From positions 1 to 37,808 of IMG/VR virus record IMGVR_UViG_3300049847_000280: a DNA stretch of 37,808 nt; one strand, given 5' to 3'. Within the stretch, counting starts at the first letter, position 1. Each line of letters opens with the position of its first letter. A program made the position numbers and the translations under genes. The notes beneath the pieces are model-generated. The model searched no databases, was not told where the DNA came from, and was given only the letters and a program-made list of their open reading frames with translations. Positions 14,443 through 23,350 of this stretch are shown here, one piece after another. This DNA comes from a virus.

Positions 14443-16953
14443 GTGCAACCCGCTTGCGTACTCGCAGCCTCTCAAGCGATCGGTCGCCAGGTCACGGAGG
14501 CAGAAGCCAACGCGATCGAGAAGCGCATCGTGTCGACCATGCGCGTGCTGGCGCGCGAAGATCCGGCGGCCTGGGCAGCTAAGCCAGCAGCGCAGCGTCT
14601 CATCGAAGCATCGCAGGCGGCCGCGCAGCAGCTCGTCGCCGAGGCGCAACTGAAGCAGCGCCGCAACGCGCTATCAATTCTCGCGCAGGCCAGAATCAAG
14701 GGCCACATGCAGAACATGAGCGCGAAGGGGCTCTCGTCTCTCGACGCGCTTGATCGCGTGTCCGCTTTCCATGCCGACGGCAAGAGCGACTTCCTGTCGA
14801 TCGAGACGCACGGCAAGGCGGTCGAGCGCGACTCGTTGCGTCGCATGCTCGGCACCATCGAAGCGGCTCATCCAAAGTGGTTCGGCTTGTTCGAGAATGC
14901 CGAAGGTGTCCGCCAGATCGTGCAAGAACTGTTCGGCGAGGACTCTGGAAACGCCGAGGCTCGAGCCGGCGCCAAGGAATTCCACGCCGTCGCCGAAGAA
15001 CTGCGCCAGCGGTTCAACGCCGCTGGCGGCGACGTCGGGCGTCTTGAGGACTGGGCTATTCCGCAGCACCACTCGCAGATGAAAACGGCGAAGGCCGGGC
15101 GCGATACGTGGGTCGCCGACGTGATGCCAGCGCTCAAGCGCGAGCGCTACGTCAATCCCGACGGTTCACTGATGAATTCAGCAGAGCTGGCAGACTTTCT
15201 CGGTCATGCCTGGGAGTCGATCGCGACCGGCGGGGCGAACAAGATCGAGCCAGGGCAGTTCCGCAGAACCGGCGCGCGCGCCAATCGCGGCAACGAGCAC
15301 CGACAGATCCATTTCAAAGACGCGCAAGCGTACCTCGACTATCAGCGCAAGTACGGCGAGCGAGCCATGTACGAAGTCCTGGCCGGACATGTCTCTGCGC
15401 TGTCGAAGGACATAGCGCACGTTGAGATCCTCGGGCCGAATCCGGACGCGACCTTTCGGTTTCTGCGCGATCAGGCCGTGCAGGACGCCACACTTGCTAA
15501 CCCCACGAAGGCAGGCAAAATCGCCGAGCGCGCGGTGCGCTCCGATAACCTCTACAACGTCGTTTCCGGCAAGACCCAGCCGCTGGCTTCCGAGTGGCTC
15601 GCCAAGAGTTTCGACACGCTTCGCTCCTGGCTGATAGCGTCGCGGCTGGGCTCCGCAGTTGTCACGGCTTTCAGCGACGACGCCACGATGTACTTGACGG
15701 CGAAGCTGAACAACCTGCCGCAGATGCAACTCCTGTCCAACGAGCTGGCCGCGATGAACCCGGCCAACAGCATGGAGAAGCGCCTCGCGCAGCGCGCCGG
15801 CCTCGGCCTGCAAACCGTCGTGGCGGCGCTCAATCGTTTCGGCCAGGAAGGACTCGGCCGCAGTTGGTCCTCGAAACTCGCCAATGCGACCATCCGAGCA
15901 TCGCTGCTCGACGCCGTAACCGAGGCCCGCCGCAGGGCGTTTGGCACGACGTTCATGGGCGCGCTCGGGAGCGTCGTGAAGGAGCATCCAGACCTTGCCT
16001 CGCTCGACGCCACCGATCACCGGTTGCTGCTATCGAAGGGCGTGACAGAGAACGACTTTGCCGTATGGAAGCTCGCGAAGCTCGAGGACTGGGGTGGCGG
16101 CAACGACACGATGTTGACGCCCGAAAGCATCTACCGCGTTCCAGACTCGGCCCTCTCCTCGCTTGGCGACCCGGCAGCACTGAAGCGCCAGGCCGCGACG
16201 CGCCTCCTTGGCAGCGTGCTCGAGGAGACGGACGTCGCGATCGTCGAGCCCGGCGCCAGGGAACGCGTCCAGACCGGCTCGACGCTTCCACGCGGCACAT
16301 GGAAGGGCGAGCTGACTCGCAGCTTCTTCCTGTTCAAGTCGTTCCCGCTGGCCATGATCGAGCGTCACTGGGCGCGTGGCTTCGGGGTTCCATCGGTGGG
16401 CGGTAAGGCCGCCTACATCGCCGGACTGATCGCGTCTACAACGGTGCTCGGCATGGCCTCAAGACAGGTTCACGAACTACTCGCTGGACGCGACCCTAGG
16501 AAGATGTTCGGCGAGGGCAGTTGGAAAACCTGGCTATCTGCTGCGCTGACTGGCGGCTCTCTCGGCATCTACGGCGACTTTCTCTTCTCGCAGTCCACTC
16601 AGCACGGCGGCTCGCTCCTATCGACGATTGAGGGGCCTGTATTCGGCGTGGCCGAGGAATTCCTGAACCTGACGCAAGGCAACATCGTCGAAGCGATGCA
16701 AGGAAAGGACACGAACTTCGGAGCCGAAGCGACGAAATTCATCAAGGGAGTTACGCCTGGTGCGAGTCTCTGGTACGCCAAGGCGGCGCTCGATCACATG
16801 ATCTATCACCAGTTGATGGAATACTTCTCGCCTGGGTACCTGTCGAAGATGAAGCAACGCTTGCGGCGTGAGTTTGATCAACGCTATTGGTGGGAGCCTG
16901 GCAGAACGCTGCCCGACCGTCCTCCGGACCTGAAAGCGATCGCAGGAGATTGA
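14443..16953 (+). CDS. Very large internal virion/DNA ejection protein
   Basis: The protein has 836 residues from GTG (14443), which has GGAG 7 bases upstream. An ATG at 14416 in the same frame would add nine residues and overlap the previous gene. The start QPACVLAASQAIGRQVTEAE resembles the N termini of large phage ejection proteins (C-x-AA-x-ALGR-x-L-T-x-AE type). The N-terminal 200 residues are helical, and GRLEDWAIPQHHS near residues 202-214 is a motif of this protein class. The C-terminal part contains hydrophobic helices. It occupies the place of T7 gp16 before the terminase. No transglycosylase signature was found, in contrast to T7 gp16. Confidence 0.75.
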   Translation: MQPACVLAASQAIGRQVTEAEANAIEKRIVSTMRVLAREDPAAWAAKPAAQRLIEASQAAAQQLVAEAQLKQRRNALSILAQARIKGHMQNMSAKGLSSLDALDRVSAFHADGKSDFLSIETHGKAVERDSLRRMLGTIEAAHPKWFGLFENAEGVRQIVQELFGEDSGNAEARAGAKEFHAVAEELRQRFNAAGGDVGRLEDWAIPQHHSQMKTAKAGRDTWVADVMPALKRERYVNPDGSLMNSAELADFLGHAWESIATGGANKIEPGQFRRTGARANRGNEHRQIHFKDAQAYLDYQRKYGERAMYEVLAGHVSALSKDIAHVEILGPNPDATFRFLRDQAVQDATLANPTKAGKIAERAVRSDNLYNVVSGKTQPLASEWLAKSFDTLRSWLIASRLGSAVVTAFSDDATMYLTAKLNNLPQMQLLSNELAAMNPANSMEKRLAQRAGLGLQTVVAALNRFGQEGLGRSWSSKLANATIRASLLDAVTEARRRAFGTTFMGALGSVVKEHPDLASLDATDHRLLLSKGVTENDFAVWKLAKLEDWGGGNDTMLTPESIYRVPDSALSSLGDPAALKRQAATRLLGSVLEETDVAIVEPGARERVQTGSTLPRGTWKGELTRSFFLFKSFPLAMIERHWARGFGVPSVGGKAAYIAGLIASTTVLGMASRQVHELLAGRDPRKMFGEGSWKTWLSAALTGGSLGIYGDFLFSQSTQHGGSLLSTIEGPVFGVAEEFLNLTQGNIVEAMQGKDTNFGAEATKFIKGVTPGASLWYAKAALDHMIYHQLMEYFSPGYLSKMKQRLRREFDQRYWWEPGRTLPDRPPDLKAIAGD

Positions 16954-16954
16954 C

Positions 16955-17284
16955 ATGGAAGGACTCGACAAGCTTCAAGCTCTGCGCTCAAAGCTGACGG
17001 ATGCCGTGTTCTCTGAAGCGGATCCAGACAAGTGGGCCGGTGGCACCAAGGATCTAGAGTCGCTGACACAGCGCGAGCGCGGCGACCGCTACTGGTGCAA
17101 GAAGAATGCTGCGGCCAGCTTGTCTGTACTGACGAAGGTAGTTGCGCTCATTCAGACGCTAGAACGCGGGAGTTCTGCGCCTGGGTATGACCCAGAAGAC
17201 GATTTCGACGACGAGATCAAGACCGCCGAGGACGAAGCCTCGAAGATCCTGAAGCGGATCGCTGCCAGCCGTGACCGAGCCTAG
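16955..17284 (+). CDS. Possible small terminase subunit or packaging-associated protein
   Basis: The product has 109 residues, starting at an ATG with AGGAG 6 bases upstream, and its 3' end overlaps the terminase start by 14 bases. The protein is helical. It contains a Trp- and Cys-bearing central helix and an acidic segment (DPEDDFDDEIK) followed by a basic end. No helix-turn-helix is obvious. Its position directly before the large terminase fits a small terminase, but sequence evidence is lacking. Confidence 0.45.
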   Translation: MEGLDKLQALRSKLTDAVFSEADPDKWAGGTKDLESLTQRERGDRYWCKKNAAASLSVLTKVVALIQTLERGSSAPGYDPEDDFDDEIKTAEDEASKILKRIAASRDRA

Positions 17285-18908
17285 CCCGATTTCATTTCCC
17301 GCGTTCTTCTTGATGTGGGCGAAGCGTCAGGGCTGGGTGGTCCCAGACTTGCACTTACGCATTTGCGAGTGGCTCGAGGAGTGCGAGGCCCGCGTGCGCG
17401 TGCTCCTCGTGTTTCGTGGCGCGGCCAAGTCGACCATCTTCGGCGTGTACAAAGCTTGGCAGTTGCGCCGCGATTCCGCCGTGCGCAGCCAAGTGTGGGC
17501 GGCCGACGATAAGCTCGCCTACAAGATGACGCGCTACACACGCCACGTGCTGCTAACTCATCCGCTGTGCGCCGGGATGCTCGACAAGGCCGCCGGCACG
17601 CAGCAGTTTTGGGTACAGGGCGCTCCCGACATGCGCAACCCATCCATGTCGGCGAACGGTATCTTGAGCAACGCGACGGGCTCGCGCGCGGACGAGGCCG
17701 ACTTCGACGACATCGAAGTTCCGAAGAACATCCGCACCCCTGACGCTCGCGAGGCGGTACGCGTTCGCATCACTGAGACGACGCACATCCTGGTTCCTGG
17801 CGGCCGCAAGACGTTCATCGGCACGCCGCACACGCATAACTCGATCTACGAGGAGCAGTCGAGCACTGGCGCTGCGGTGCTGCGCATTCCGCTGTTTGAG
17901 TTCTCCAAGCGCTACGACCCATCGTCTGGGCAGAAGCGCTTTGCGATTCCGTTCCCGCTCGCGGCAGACGGACTCACGGTGTTGTCTGGTGTCGGCAAGG
18001 GTTCTCGAGTGCTCGAGCCTGGCGTCGATTACAACGTCATCAGAGATCACGTCGTGTTCTTCAAGCCGCCCAACGTGACTCTTGATCTTTGCTCCGGCAA
18101 TGCTTGGCCTGAGCGGTTCTCGCGCGCCGAGGTCGAGTTCAAGCGCAGCGAGTGTACGACGTTCAACGAGTGGGACTCGCAGTATCAGTTACACGCGAAA
18201 CCCGTGGGCAACGTGCGGCTCGATCCAGAGCGCATGCGTGTGTACCGCGACGAGCCAGTGGTGCGTGAGGCGAATGGCGAGGTCGGCATGTGGCTCGGCA
18301 ACACGCGGATCGTGGGCGCGTGCGCGTGGTGGGACTGCTCGCTCGGCAAGGTGAAGTCCGACGCGTCGGCTTTCGTGCTGGTACTTACCGATGAGCGCGG
18401 CGCGCTGTACTGGCACGTGGCGGAAGGCTTGACCGGAGACCTCGCGGACTTCGACCCCGATGGCAAGCTCGTCGGCGGCCAGTGCCTACAGATCCGCAAC
18501 CTCGTTCTGCGCTATCAAATCCCGGCGATCGACGTCGAGACCAACGGGCCAGGGGGCTTCGTCCCACCAATCTTGCGCCGAGCCCTCGCCGGTACTGGTT
18601 GCGGCGTGCGCGAACAGTTCTCCGTTCAGGACAAGCGCTCGAGGATTCTGGACGCGTTCGAGCCGGCGCTGTCGTCGCGATTCTTGTGGGCGCACGTATC
18701 GGTGACAGACGGTCCGGCGTGGGATCAGTTGAAAGACTTCAACCCCGGCGCGCGCAACCAGCCTGACGATTACATTGACGCGGGCGCTGGTGCTATCGCG
18801 CAGACTCCGGTACGGTTCGGCAAGGTCATCGGCCAGCCTGCCGACGGCCATCGTTCAGACTGGCGGCCAGCAAACGGCGTACATGAAGTGACGCTCGACA
18901 TGAGCTAG
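17271..18908 (+). CDS. Terminase large subunit, T7 gp19-like
   Basis: The product has 545 residues starting at GTG (17271) inside the end of the previous gene. The ATPase domain has a Walker A-like FRGAAKST (48-55), of the same form as T7 gp19, and an acidic SRADEADFDDIEVP segment near residues 140-155 in place of Walker B. A nuclease-type WWDCSLGKVKSDAS motif lies at about 352-365 with ETNGPGG downstream, typical of the RNase H-like nuclease. The protein packages DNA into the procapsid and cuts it. Packaging type (cos, pac or terminal repeat) cannot be decided from the sequence. Confidence 0.92.
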   Translation: MTEPSPISFPAFFLMWAKRQGWVVPDLHLRICEWLEECEARVRVLLVFRGAAKSTIFGVYKAWQLRRDSAVRSQVWAADDKLAYKMTRYTRHVLLTHPLCAGMLDKAAGTQQFWVQGAPDMRNPSMSANGILSNATGSRADEADFDDIEVPKNIRTPDAREAVRVRITETTHILVPGGRKTFIGTPHTHNSIYEEQSSTGAAVLRIPLFEFSKRYDPSSGQKRFAIPFPLAADGLTVLSGVGKGSRVLEPGVDYNVIRDHVVFFKPPNVTLDLCSGNAWPERFSRAEVEFKRSECTTFNEWDSQYQLHAKPVGNVRLDPERMRVYRDEPVVREANGEVGMWLGNTRIVGACAWWDCSLGKVKSDASAFVLVLTDERGALYWHVAEGLTGDLADFDPDGKLVGGQCLQIRNLVLRYQIPAIDVETNGPGGFVPPILRRALAGTGCGVREQFSVQDKRSRILDAFEPALSSRFLWAHVSVTDGPAWDQLKDFNPGARNQPDDYIDAGAGAIAQTPVRFGKVIGQPADGHRSDWRPANGVHEVTLDMS

Positions 18909-18917
18909 GGGAACCCC

Positions 18918-21362
18918 ATGACGGTAGCACAGCAAACATCGTACGCTCAGGCCACCGGCAACGGCGCCACCACGGTGTTCCCGTTCCAGTTCCTGACGCT
19001 CGTCAAGACCGACCTGTCGGTATATCTGGACGCGACGCTCAAGACGGTTGACGTCGACTACACGGTCTCTGGGCTTGGCGTCACGACGGGCGGTTCTGTC
19101 ACGTTCCTCGTGGCTCCAGGTAACGGTGTGATCGTTTCCATTCAGCGCACCATGCGCCGCGAGCGCACCACGGATTACCAGAACCTCGGCGACTTCGACG
19201 CCAACACCGTGAACCCTGATTTCGACCGCCCGATCCTGATCGAGCAGGACATCGACGTGCAGCTCGGTCGCTCGATTCGGACTCCTGCCAACGAGGTCGC
19301 CACCGTTCCGGTCCTGCCGTCGATCGCGAATCGGGCTGGCAAATACATTGCGTTCGATTCGAGCGGTCAGCCCACCGCATCGGCCGGCACCGGCAACGAT
19401 TCGGCGCTGCGCACAGATCTAGCCAACGGCACGGTGGGTCCAGGCACGACGCTCGTCGCCGTCAAGAAAACTACTGCTGAGACCACGGCCGGCATCACGC
19501 CGACGAACTACTACCGGATCCCGGAGCCCGTGTACGACTTGCTGCGCATCGGCCTGGTGCCGAACAGTACCGCGGAGCGCGCGGCCAACTCGACGAAGCT
19601 CAAAGCGTTGCTGAGCCCGCAGGTGACCGGCCCAGAGGGCTGGTTCATGTTCACGAACACCACGGGCGCCGACACGTACTACTTCGATTCCGTCACGATC
19701 GAGATCCGCGACGGCTGTCGTCTTAACCTCTGCGGCTGCACGGTCGACTTCGGCGGGGCGTACAACGTACTGAACAATTCATTCGGCTTCTTCACGTTCA
19801 TCCGCAACGTCGAGATCTGCAACGGCAAGATCAACGTCAACTACAACGGCACCGGAGGATTGGCCAACGGCATGGCCATGCGTATCGGCGGCCGAAGCGG
19901 ATCCGGCTTCGCGGGCGCTGCCGACATTCACGAGGAAGATTTCCCGACGAACCCGATGGGCAATATCTGGGTTCACGACCTCAACATCGTCACTAACAAC
20001 CCGAATCCGTCGGTCGTCGTCTTGCTGCTTGGTGGCCTGCGAAACACGCGTGTCGAGCGCATCTTCATTGACGGCGGAAGCGGCGCGAACACCGAAGACC
20101 TAATCTACTACGAGTTCGGCGACTGGCACTACGACGGAACCGTGCCGACGTACACGACGACGCATGCGACGCTCGAGTTCAGCGACATCGTAGGGAAGAA
20201 CATCAACAACGCGCTGGGCGGCGGCGTGCTCCACGTAGTTGGAGCGAACAGCGCGGTAGTGCGCAACATACATGGCGACGGCGTTGCCAACGTGGTTGCC
20301 TTCCGCTGCGGCGAGGCGCTGTTCTACAACGTCGGCCCGCCATTCGTCCTGGCGGGTAGCAGCCAGACCCGCTGGCACACTATCAGCAACATTACGGGCG
20401 TCAGTCTTACATCGCACCTAATGTCTCTGGTTGGCAGCGAGTCGAAAGCCGCCGGGTACTTGAATGGAACGGCTGGCGTGACCGAGCAAAAGCAGTGTGA
20501 CCTCCAAGGGTTCATCGTCAACGGTTTCAACGGCAACCGCGGTCTCTACTTCAACGGCCCAACAATCATCAATGGCGGAACCATCAAAGGCTCGACGGGC
20601 GACGGCATCATCGTTGGCGCGGACTGCGGCTGGTTCAGTGTCAACGGCGTGAACATCCTAGACAACGCCGCCGAAGGTTTCCGAGCCAACTTTGCCGATA
20701 GCCTGCGTGGCACTCCTCGAAAGCTCCGCGGTGAGGTCATTGGCTGTCGCATTTGCGGCAACGGTACCGAGGGCATCGCGTTCGACTCGACTGACGATAT
20801 CCTGATCGCCGACAACCAAGTCGGCTACACCACGGCGCGTGGCGACGCTGCCAACGAGACGGTACAGGGCACTGGGATAAATATCTCAAACACCAGCCTC
20901 GGTGTCCGCATAGTTGGCAACTACGTGACGACCAAGGGCGGCTCGTTCGCCTACGCGATCGCGAGCCCTGCGGACGCCACGATCTACAGCGCTTTCGGCC
21001 AGAAGAACATCACCGGCTCTGGCACGTTCAAGTGGGGCGGGGCGCAAATATCTGGTTCGATCACCTACTCGGCGTCGATGACGCCGGACCTGTTCGTGGC
21101 GAACAACTCAATCATCACCGCGACGAACGGCACGGCCTTCACGATCAACGCGCCGCTGAATCCGTTTCACAGCCAGATCAGCACTTACACGATCCGAAAC
21201 ACCGCGGGCGGCGCGCTCGGTGCGGCTACGTGGAACGCTGCGTTCAAGCTGGGCGCCGCCTGGACGCAGCCCGCCAACGGGTTTAGCCGTTCGGTAGGCT
21301 TCCGCTACGACGGAACGAACTATATCGAGCTGTGGCGCAGCGCTGCGGACGTGGCGAACTAG
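18918..21362 (+). CDS. Tail fibre/tailspike with T7-like N terminus and beta-helix
   Basis: The protein has 814 residues from an ATG preceded by GGGGAACCCC. Residues 1 to about 145 match the T7 gp17 tail-attachment domain (VAQQTSYAQATGNGATTVFP, later TMRRERTTDYQNLGDFDANT). After a short linker, residues about 210-700 show the repeated N-G, I-x-N-V and G-G-I-I patterns of a right-handed beta-helix, as in tailspike depolymerases. The C terminus has a small beta domain (RFYDGTNYIELWR-like end). It probably recognises and may degrade a surface polysaccharide. A catalytic pair is not identifiable by eye. Confidence 0.88.
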   Translation: MTVAQQTSYAQATGNGATTVFPFQFLTLVKTDLSVYLDATLKTVDVDYTVSGLGVTTGGSVTFLVAPGNGVIVSIQRTMRRERTTDYQNLGDFDANTVNPDFDRPILIEQDIDVQLGRSIRTPANEVATVPVLPSIANRAGKYIAFDSSGQPTASAGTGNDSALRTDLANGTVGPGTTLVAVKKTTAETTAGITPTNYYRIPEPVYDLLRIGLVPNSTAERAANSTKLKALLSPQVTGPEGWFMFTNTTGADTYYFDSVTIEIRDGCRLNLCGCTVDFGGAYNVLNNSFGFFTFIRNVEICNGKINVNYNGTGGLANGMAMRIGGRSGSGFAGAADIHEEDFPTNPMGNIWVHDLNIVTNNPNPSVVVLLLGGLRNTRVERIFIDGGSGANTEDLIYYEFGDWHYDGTVPTYTTTHATLEFSDIVGKNINNALGGGVLHVVGANSAVVRNIHGDGVANVVAFRCGEALFYNVGPPFVLAGSSQTRWHTISNITGVSLTSHLMSLVGSESKAAGYLNGTAGVTEQKQCDLQGFIVNGFNGNRGLYFNGPTIINGGTIKGSTGDGIIVGADCGWFSVNGVNILDNAAEGFRANFADSLRGTPRKLRGEVIGCRICGNGTEGIAFDSTDDILIADNQVGYTTARGDAANETVQGTGINISNTSLGVRIVGNYVTTKGGSFAYAIASPADATIYSAFGQKNITGSGTFKWGGAQISGSITYSASMTPDLFVANNSIITATNGTAFTINAPLNPFHSQISTYTIRNTAGGALGAATWNAAFKLGAAWTQPANGFSRSVGFRYDGTNYIELWRSAADVAN

Positions 21363-21401
21363 GGCGTGTACACACCGCGCCGAGAGTCGACGCGCCGGGC
21401 G

Positions 21402-21656
21402 ATGGAGGATTCCACCGCCAATCTTGAGAAACTGTCGCTCGATGAGTACCGCAGCGACATACAGGCGCTCGAGGCGTTGATCAGTAAGGTCGCCAAGCAA
21501 GCGACGATTACCAAGCGCTCGTTCGTGGAAATGGATAAAGCCGTTGCTGTGCTCGGAGAACGGATAAAATGGATTTGGTGGGTCGTGGCGGCGATACTCG
21601 GGGCTTTGGCCTACCTTGCACAAGGACTGTTTTCATGGGGACTTGGGAAGCTCTAA
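21402..21656 (+). CDS. Small membrane protein, XhlA-like, lysis cassette
   Basis: The protein has 84 residues from ATG (21402). A GTG at 21366 would add 12 residues. An acidic/helical N-terminal part with coiled-coil-like heptads is followed by a C-terminal transmembrane helix (IWWVVAAILGALAYLAQGLF). The arrangement resembles hemolysin XhlA-type phage lysis proteins. It lies directly after the tailspike and before other membrane proteins and the endolysin, so a lysis role is likely. The family match is by layout only. Confidence 0.55.
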   Translation: MEDSTANLEKLSLDEYRSDIQALEALISKVAKQATITKRSFVEMDKAVAVLGERIKWIWWVVAAILGALAYLAQGLFSWGLGKL

Positions 21657-21901
21657 CGCTCATCATCTTGGCGGCCATCTCAGTGCTGGCGCTGTTCATC
21701 GGCGCGTTGATGAAACGCTCCGAGAAGAAGCTCGATGACATCCACGACACGGCAAGGGGAATCCGGACGAAGCTCGAGGACCACGCGATGGGAGCCGAGC
21801 ATCACCGGCGCTCATGGTCCGACCGCTGGCGATCGTTCACAGTCCAGCTCGACTCGCTGATGGATGAAGTCAGGGGCAAGGACAAGAAGGAGGGCGAATG
21901 A
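21635..21901 (+). CDS. Small membrane protein with N-terminal TM helix
   Basis: The protein has 88 residues. The ATG at 21635 has AAGGA at good spacing, whereas the upstream in-frame ATG (21569) lies deep in the previous gene and was rejected. Residues about 5-26 form a transmembrane helix (WEALTLIILAAISVLALFIG), followed by a highly charged helix that would lie in the cytoplasm or periplasm. It overlaps both neighbours, which implies translational coupling. It may be a spanin or holin-associated protein, but the sequence does not decide this. Confidence 0.6.
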   Translation: MGTWEALTLIILAAISVLALFIGALMKRSEKKLDDIHDTARGIRTKLEDHAMGAEHHRRSWSDRWRSFTVQLDSLMDEVRGKDKKEGE

Positions 21902-22200
21902 TCTCGCTCGATGCCATCACCAAGATTGCAGGCGGCTCGACAGGAGGCGCCTCGCTGGCTCTGGTAGCCAGTTACGCGCTGTTCGTGCCTGAGCAACAGT
22001 TCGCAAGACACGTCGCCGAGGAGCGCACAGCGACCGTGCAGACGCTCATCGAGACGCTCGTGAAGGAACCTGAAGGCGCCTACCACGGCACGCTCTGTCG
22101 CACGCTCGAGCAGACGCTCGCGGCAATCTGCCTCGACTCTCCTTCGCATCCGTTTTGCGCCGATCGCATGGTGCTACTCGACAAGGCGGGGTGTAAGTGA
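21898..22200 (+). CDS. Putative membrane-anchored lysis-cassette protein
   Basis: The protein has 100 residues, starts at an ATG overlapping the previous stop (ATGA) and has an N-terminal Gly/Ala-rich hydrophobic segment (about residues 10-31). The C-terminal region carries four Cys residues (HGTLCRTLEQTLAAICLDS, then C-ADRM and a C near the end), which could form disulfides after export. The size and layout are compatible with an inner-membrane spanin component, but no partner lipoprotein was found. Its role is inferred from position. Confidence 0.5.
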   Translation: MISLDAITKIAGGSTGGASLALVASYALFVPEQQFARHVAEERTATVQTLIETLVKEPEGAYHGTLCRTLEQTLAAICLDSPSHPFCADRMVLLDKAGCK

Positions 22201-22682
22201 TGGCTGATCCTATTCTCGGCGGATTACTCGGCGGCGCCTTGCGCGTCGTGCCAGAAGTGTTCACGTTCTTCGACAAGCGCAACGCTCGCAAGCATGAGCT
22301 TGCGCTCGGCGAGCAGCAGGCCGAGCTGCTGAAGCTTCAAGCCTCGACGCACCTCGCGGAGATCGGAGCCCAAGGGCAGCAGGTACTCGACGCGGCCGGC
22401 ATGGAAGCGCTCGTCGCGTCGATCAAGGCACAGGGCACGCCGAGCGGCATCAAGTGGGTAGACGCGATCTCGGCGTCAGTTAGGCCGGTCTGGACCTATC
22501 TGGTGCTGCTGTCCTGGTTCACCGTCACGAAAGTGATCGCATCCGTGGTCTTGATCCAGTCAGGCGCCACCCTACAGCAATTCAGCGAGCGTATTTGGGT
22601 AGCCGATGACTCTGCGATGCTGTCCACGCTGATGACTTTTTGGTTTTTGGATAGGGTGCTTCGAAAGCAGCAGGTTAGGTAA
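22200..22682 (+). CDS. Holin, GTA 3-TM holin type
   Basis: The protein has 160 residues from ATG (22200), which overlaps the previous stop as TGATG; an upstream GTG at 22197 adds only one residue. It has an initial Gly/Leu-rich segment, a central charged coiled-coil-like helix with AEIGAQGQQ, then hydrophobic helices around residues 100-120 (VWTYLVLLSWFTVTKVIASV) and 140-152 (TLMTFWFLDRVL). The latter two and the WxxxxxRPxW-like start fit the 3-TM holin family of gene transfer agents and many phages. It would open the inner membrane for the endolysin. Confidence 0.7.
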   Translation: MADPILGGLLGGALRVVPEVFTFFDKRNARKHELALGEQQAELLKLQASTHLAEIGAQGQQVLDAAGMEALVASIKAQGTPSGIKWVDAISASVRPVWTYLVLLSWFTVTKVIASVVLIQSGATLQQFSERIWVADDSAMLSTLMTFWFLDRVLRKQQVR

Positions 22683-23180
22683 GTGGTCGTCCCGTACGCC
22701 GCCGTCGAGCTGTGCCGACGGTTCGAGGGCTTTCGGGCCGCACCTTACCGCTGTCCCGCCGGTATCCCGACGATCGGCTACGGCACGACGCACTACGATA
22801 ACGGCGCGCCGGTGAAGCTCACAGACCCGCAGATCACGCCCGCCGAAGCGTCCTGGCTGCTCGTGTCGGAGCTTGAGCGCTGCTCGGCAGGAGTCTTGCG
22901 TCTGTGTCCAGCGATCGCTGACGAGCCGGCCGGGAGGCTCGCAGCACTCGCTGATTTTTCCTACAACCTGGGCATCGGCCGGCTTCGAACGTCGACGCTG
23001 CGTGAGAAGGTGAACGCCGCAGACTGGGCTGGAGCGACCGACGAATTCGGCAAATGGGTATGGGCCGGTGGCCGAAAGCTCGCAGGCTTGGTCGCTCGGC
23101 GGGCCGCAGAGGCAGCGCTATTCGCGGCGCCTTCCGCCGGTAGCTATGCCGTCGACCAAGACGATCGCGACGGCCAGTAG
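22683..23180 (+). CDS. Endolysin, GH24 (T4-type) lysozyme
   Basis: The protein has 165 residues from GTG (22683), immediately after the holin stop. It is a glycoside hydrolase family 24 muramidase: E14 in RRFEGFR, C23 and T29 follow the family's E-8aa-D/C-5aa-T catalytic arrangement. In this copy the second position is Cys rather than Asp, a variant known in this family. GYGTT and FSYNLGIG are further family signatures. No signal peptide or SAR helix is present, so export must depend on the holin. Its 3' end overlaps a minus-strand ORF (23118-23201). Confidence 0.88.
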   Translation: MVVPYAAVELCRRFEGFRAAPYRCPAGIPTIGYGTTHYDNGAPVKLTDPQITPAEASWLLVSELERCSAGVLRLCPAIADEPAGRLAALADFSYNLGIGRLRTSTLREKVNAADWAGATDEFGKWVWAGGRKLAGLVARRAAEAALFAAPSAGSYAVDQDDRDGQ

Positions 23181-23201
23181 CAGCAGTGTCACCTCGATCA
23201 T
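23118..23201 (-). CDS. 27-residue membrane peptide antisense to the endolysin 3' end
   Basis: The ORF starts at an ATG overlapping the previous minus-strand stop (ATGA) and reads MIEVTLLLLAVAIVLVDGIA plus GGRRRE, which is a single transmembrane helix followed by a basic end. It is the last gene of the minus-strand operon, and its 3' half overlaps the end of the convergently transcribed endolysin gene. The overlap continues the habit of the operon, which is the main support. The function is unknown, and it may be a chance frame. Confidence 0.4.
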   Translation of the reverse strand: MIEVTLLLLAVAIVLVDGIATGGRRRE

Positions 23202-23350
23202 CGCTCGAGGAACGCGCGGGCGTCGGCCGCTAACTTGTCGTACTCGGTGCCGTGGCCTGAACCGCCTGGCGCCCACTCCACCAGCCTGCGAATGATCGCC
23301 CGTGCCGCCTCGCGTTTTGGGAGCAAGGGTTGTCGTTCTAGGGTGCGCAT
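23198..23350 (-). CDS. Small hypothetical protein downstream of methyltransferase
   Basis: The protein has 50 residues. Its ATG (23350) shares a base with the stop of the methyltransferase gene (TGATG). The composition, with Arg/Ala-rich helices and the segment VEWAPGGSGHGTEYDKLAADARAFL, looks like a real small helical protein. No family is recognised. It is translationally coupled to both neighbours. Confidence 0.55.
   Translation of the reverse strand: MRTLERQPLLPKREAARAIIRRLVEWAPGGSGHGTEYDKLAADARAFLER

Noticed and set aside
20276-20300. TGGCGAC and GTTGCCA half-sites in the tailspike gene
   Set aside because: The half-sites are in the opposite (everted) order and with a different spacing to the operators, so they do not form the same palindrome.
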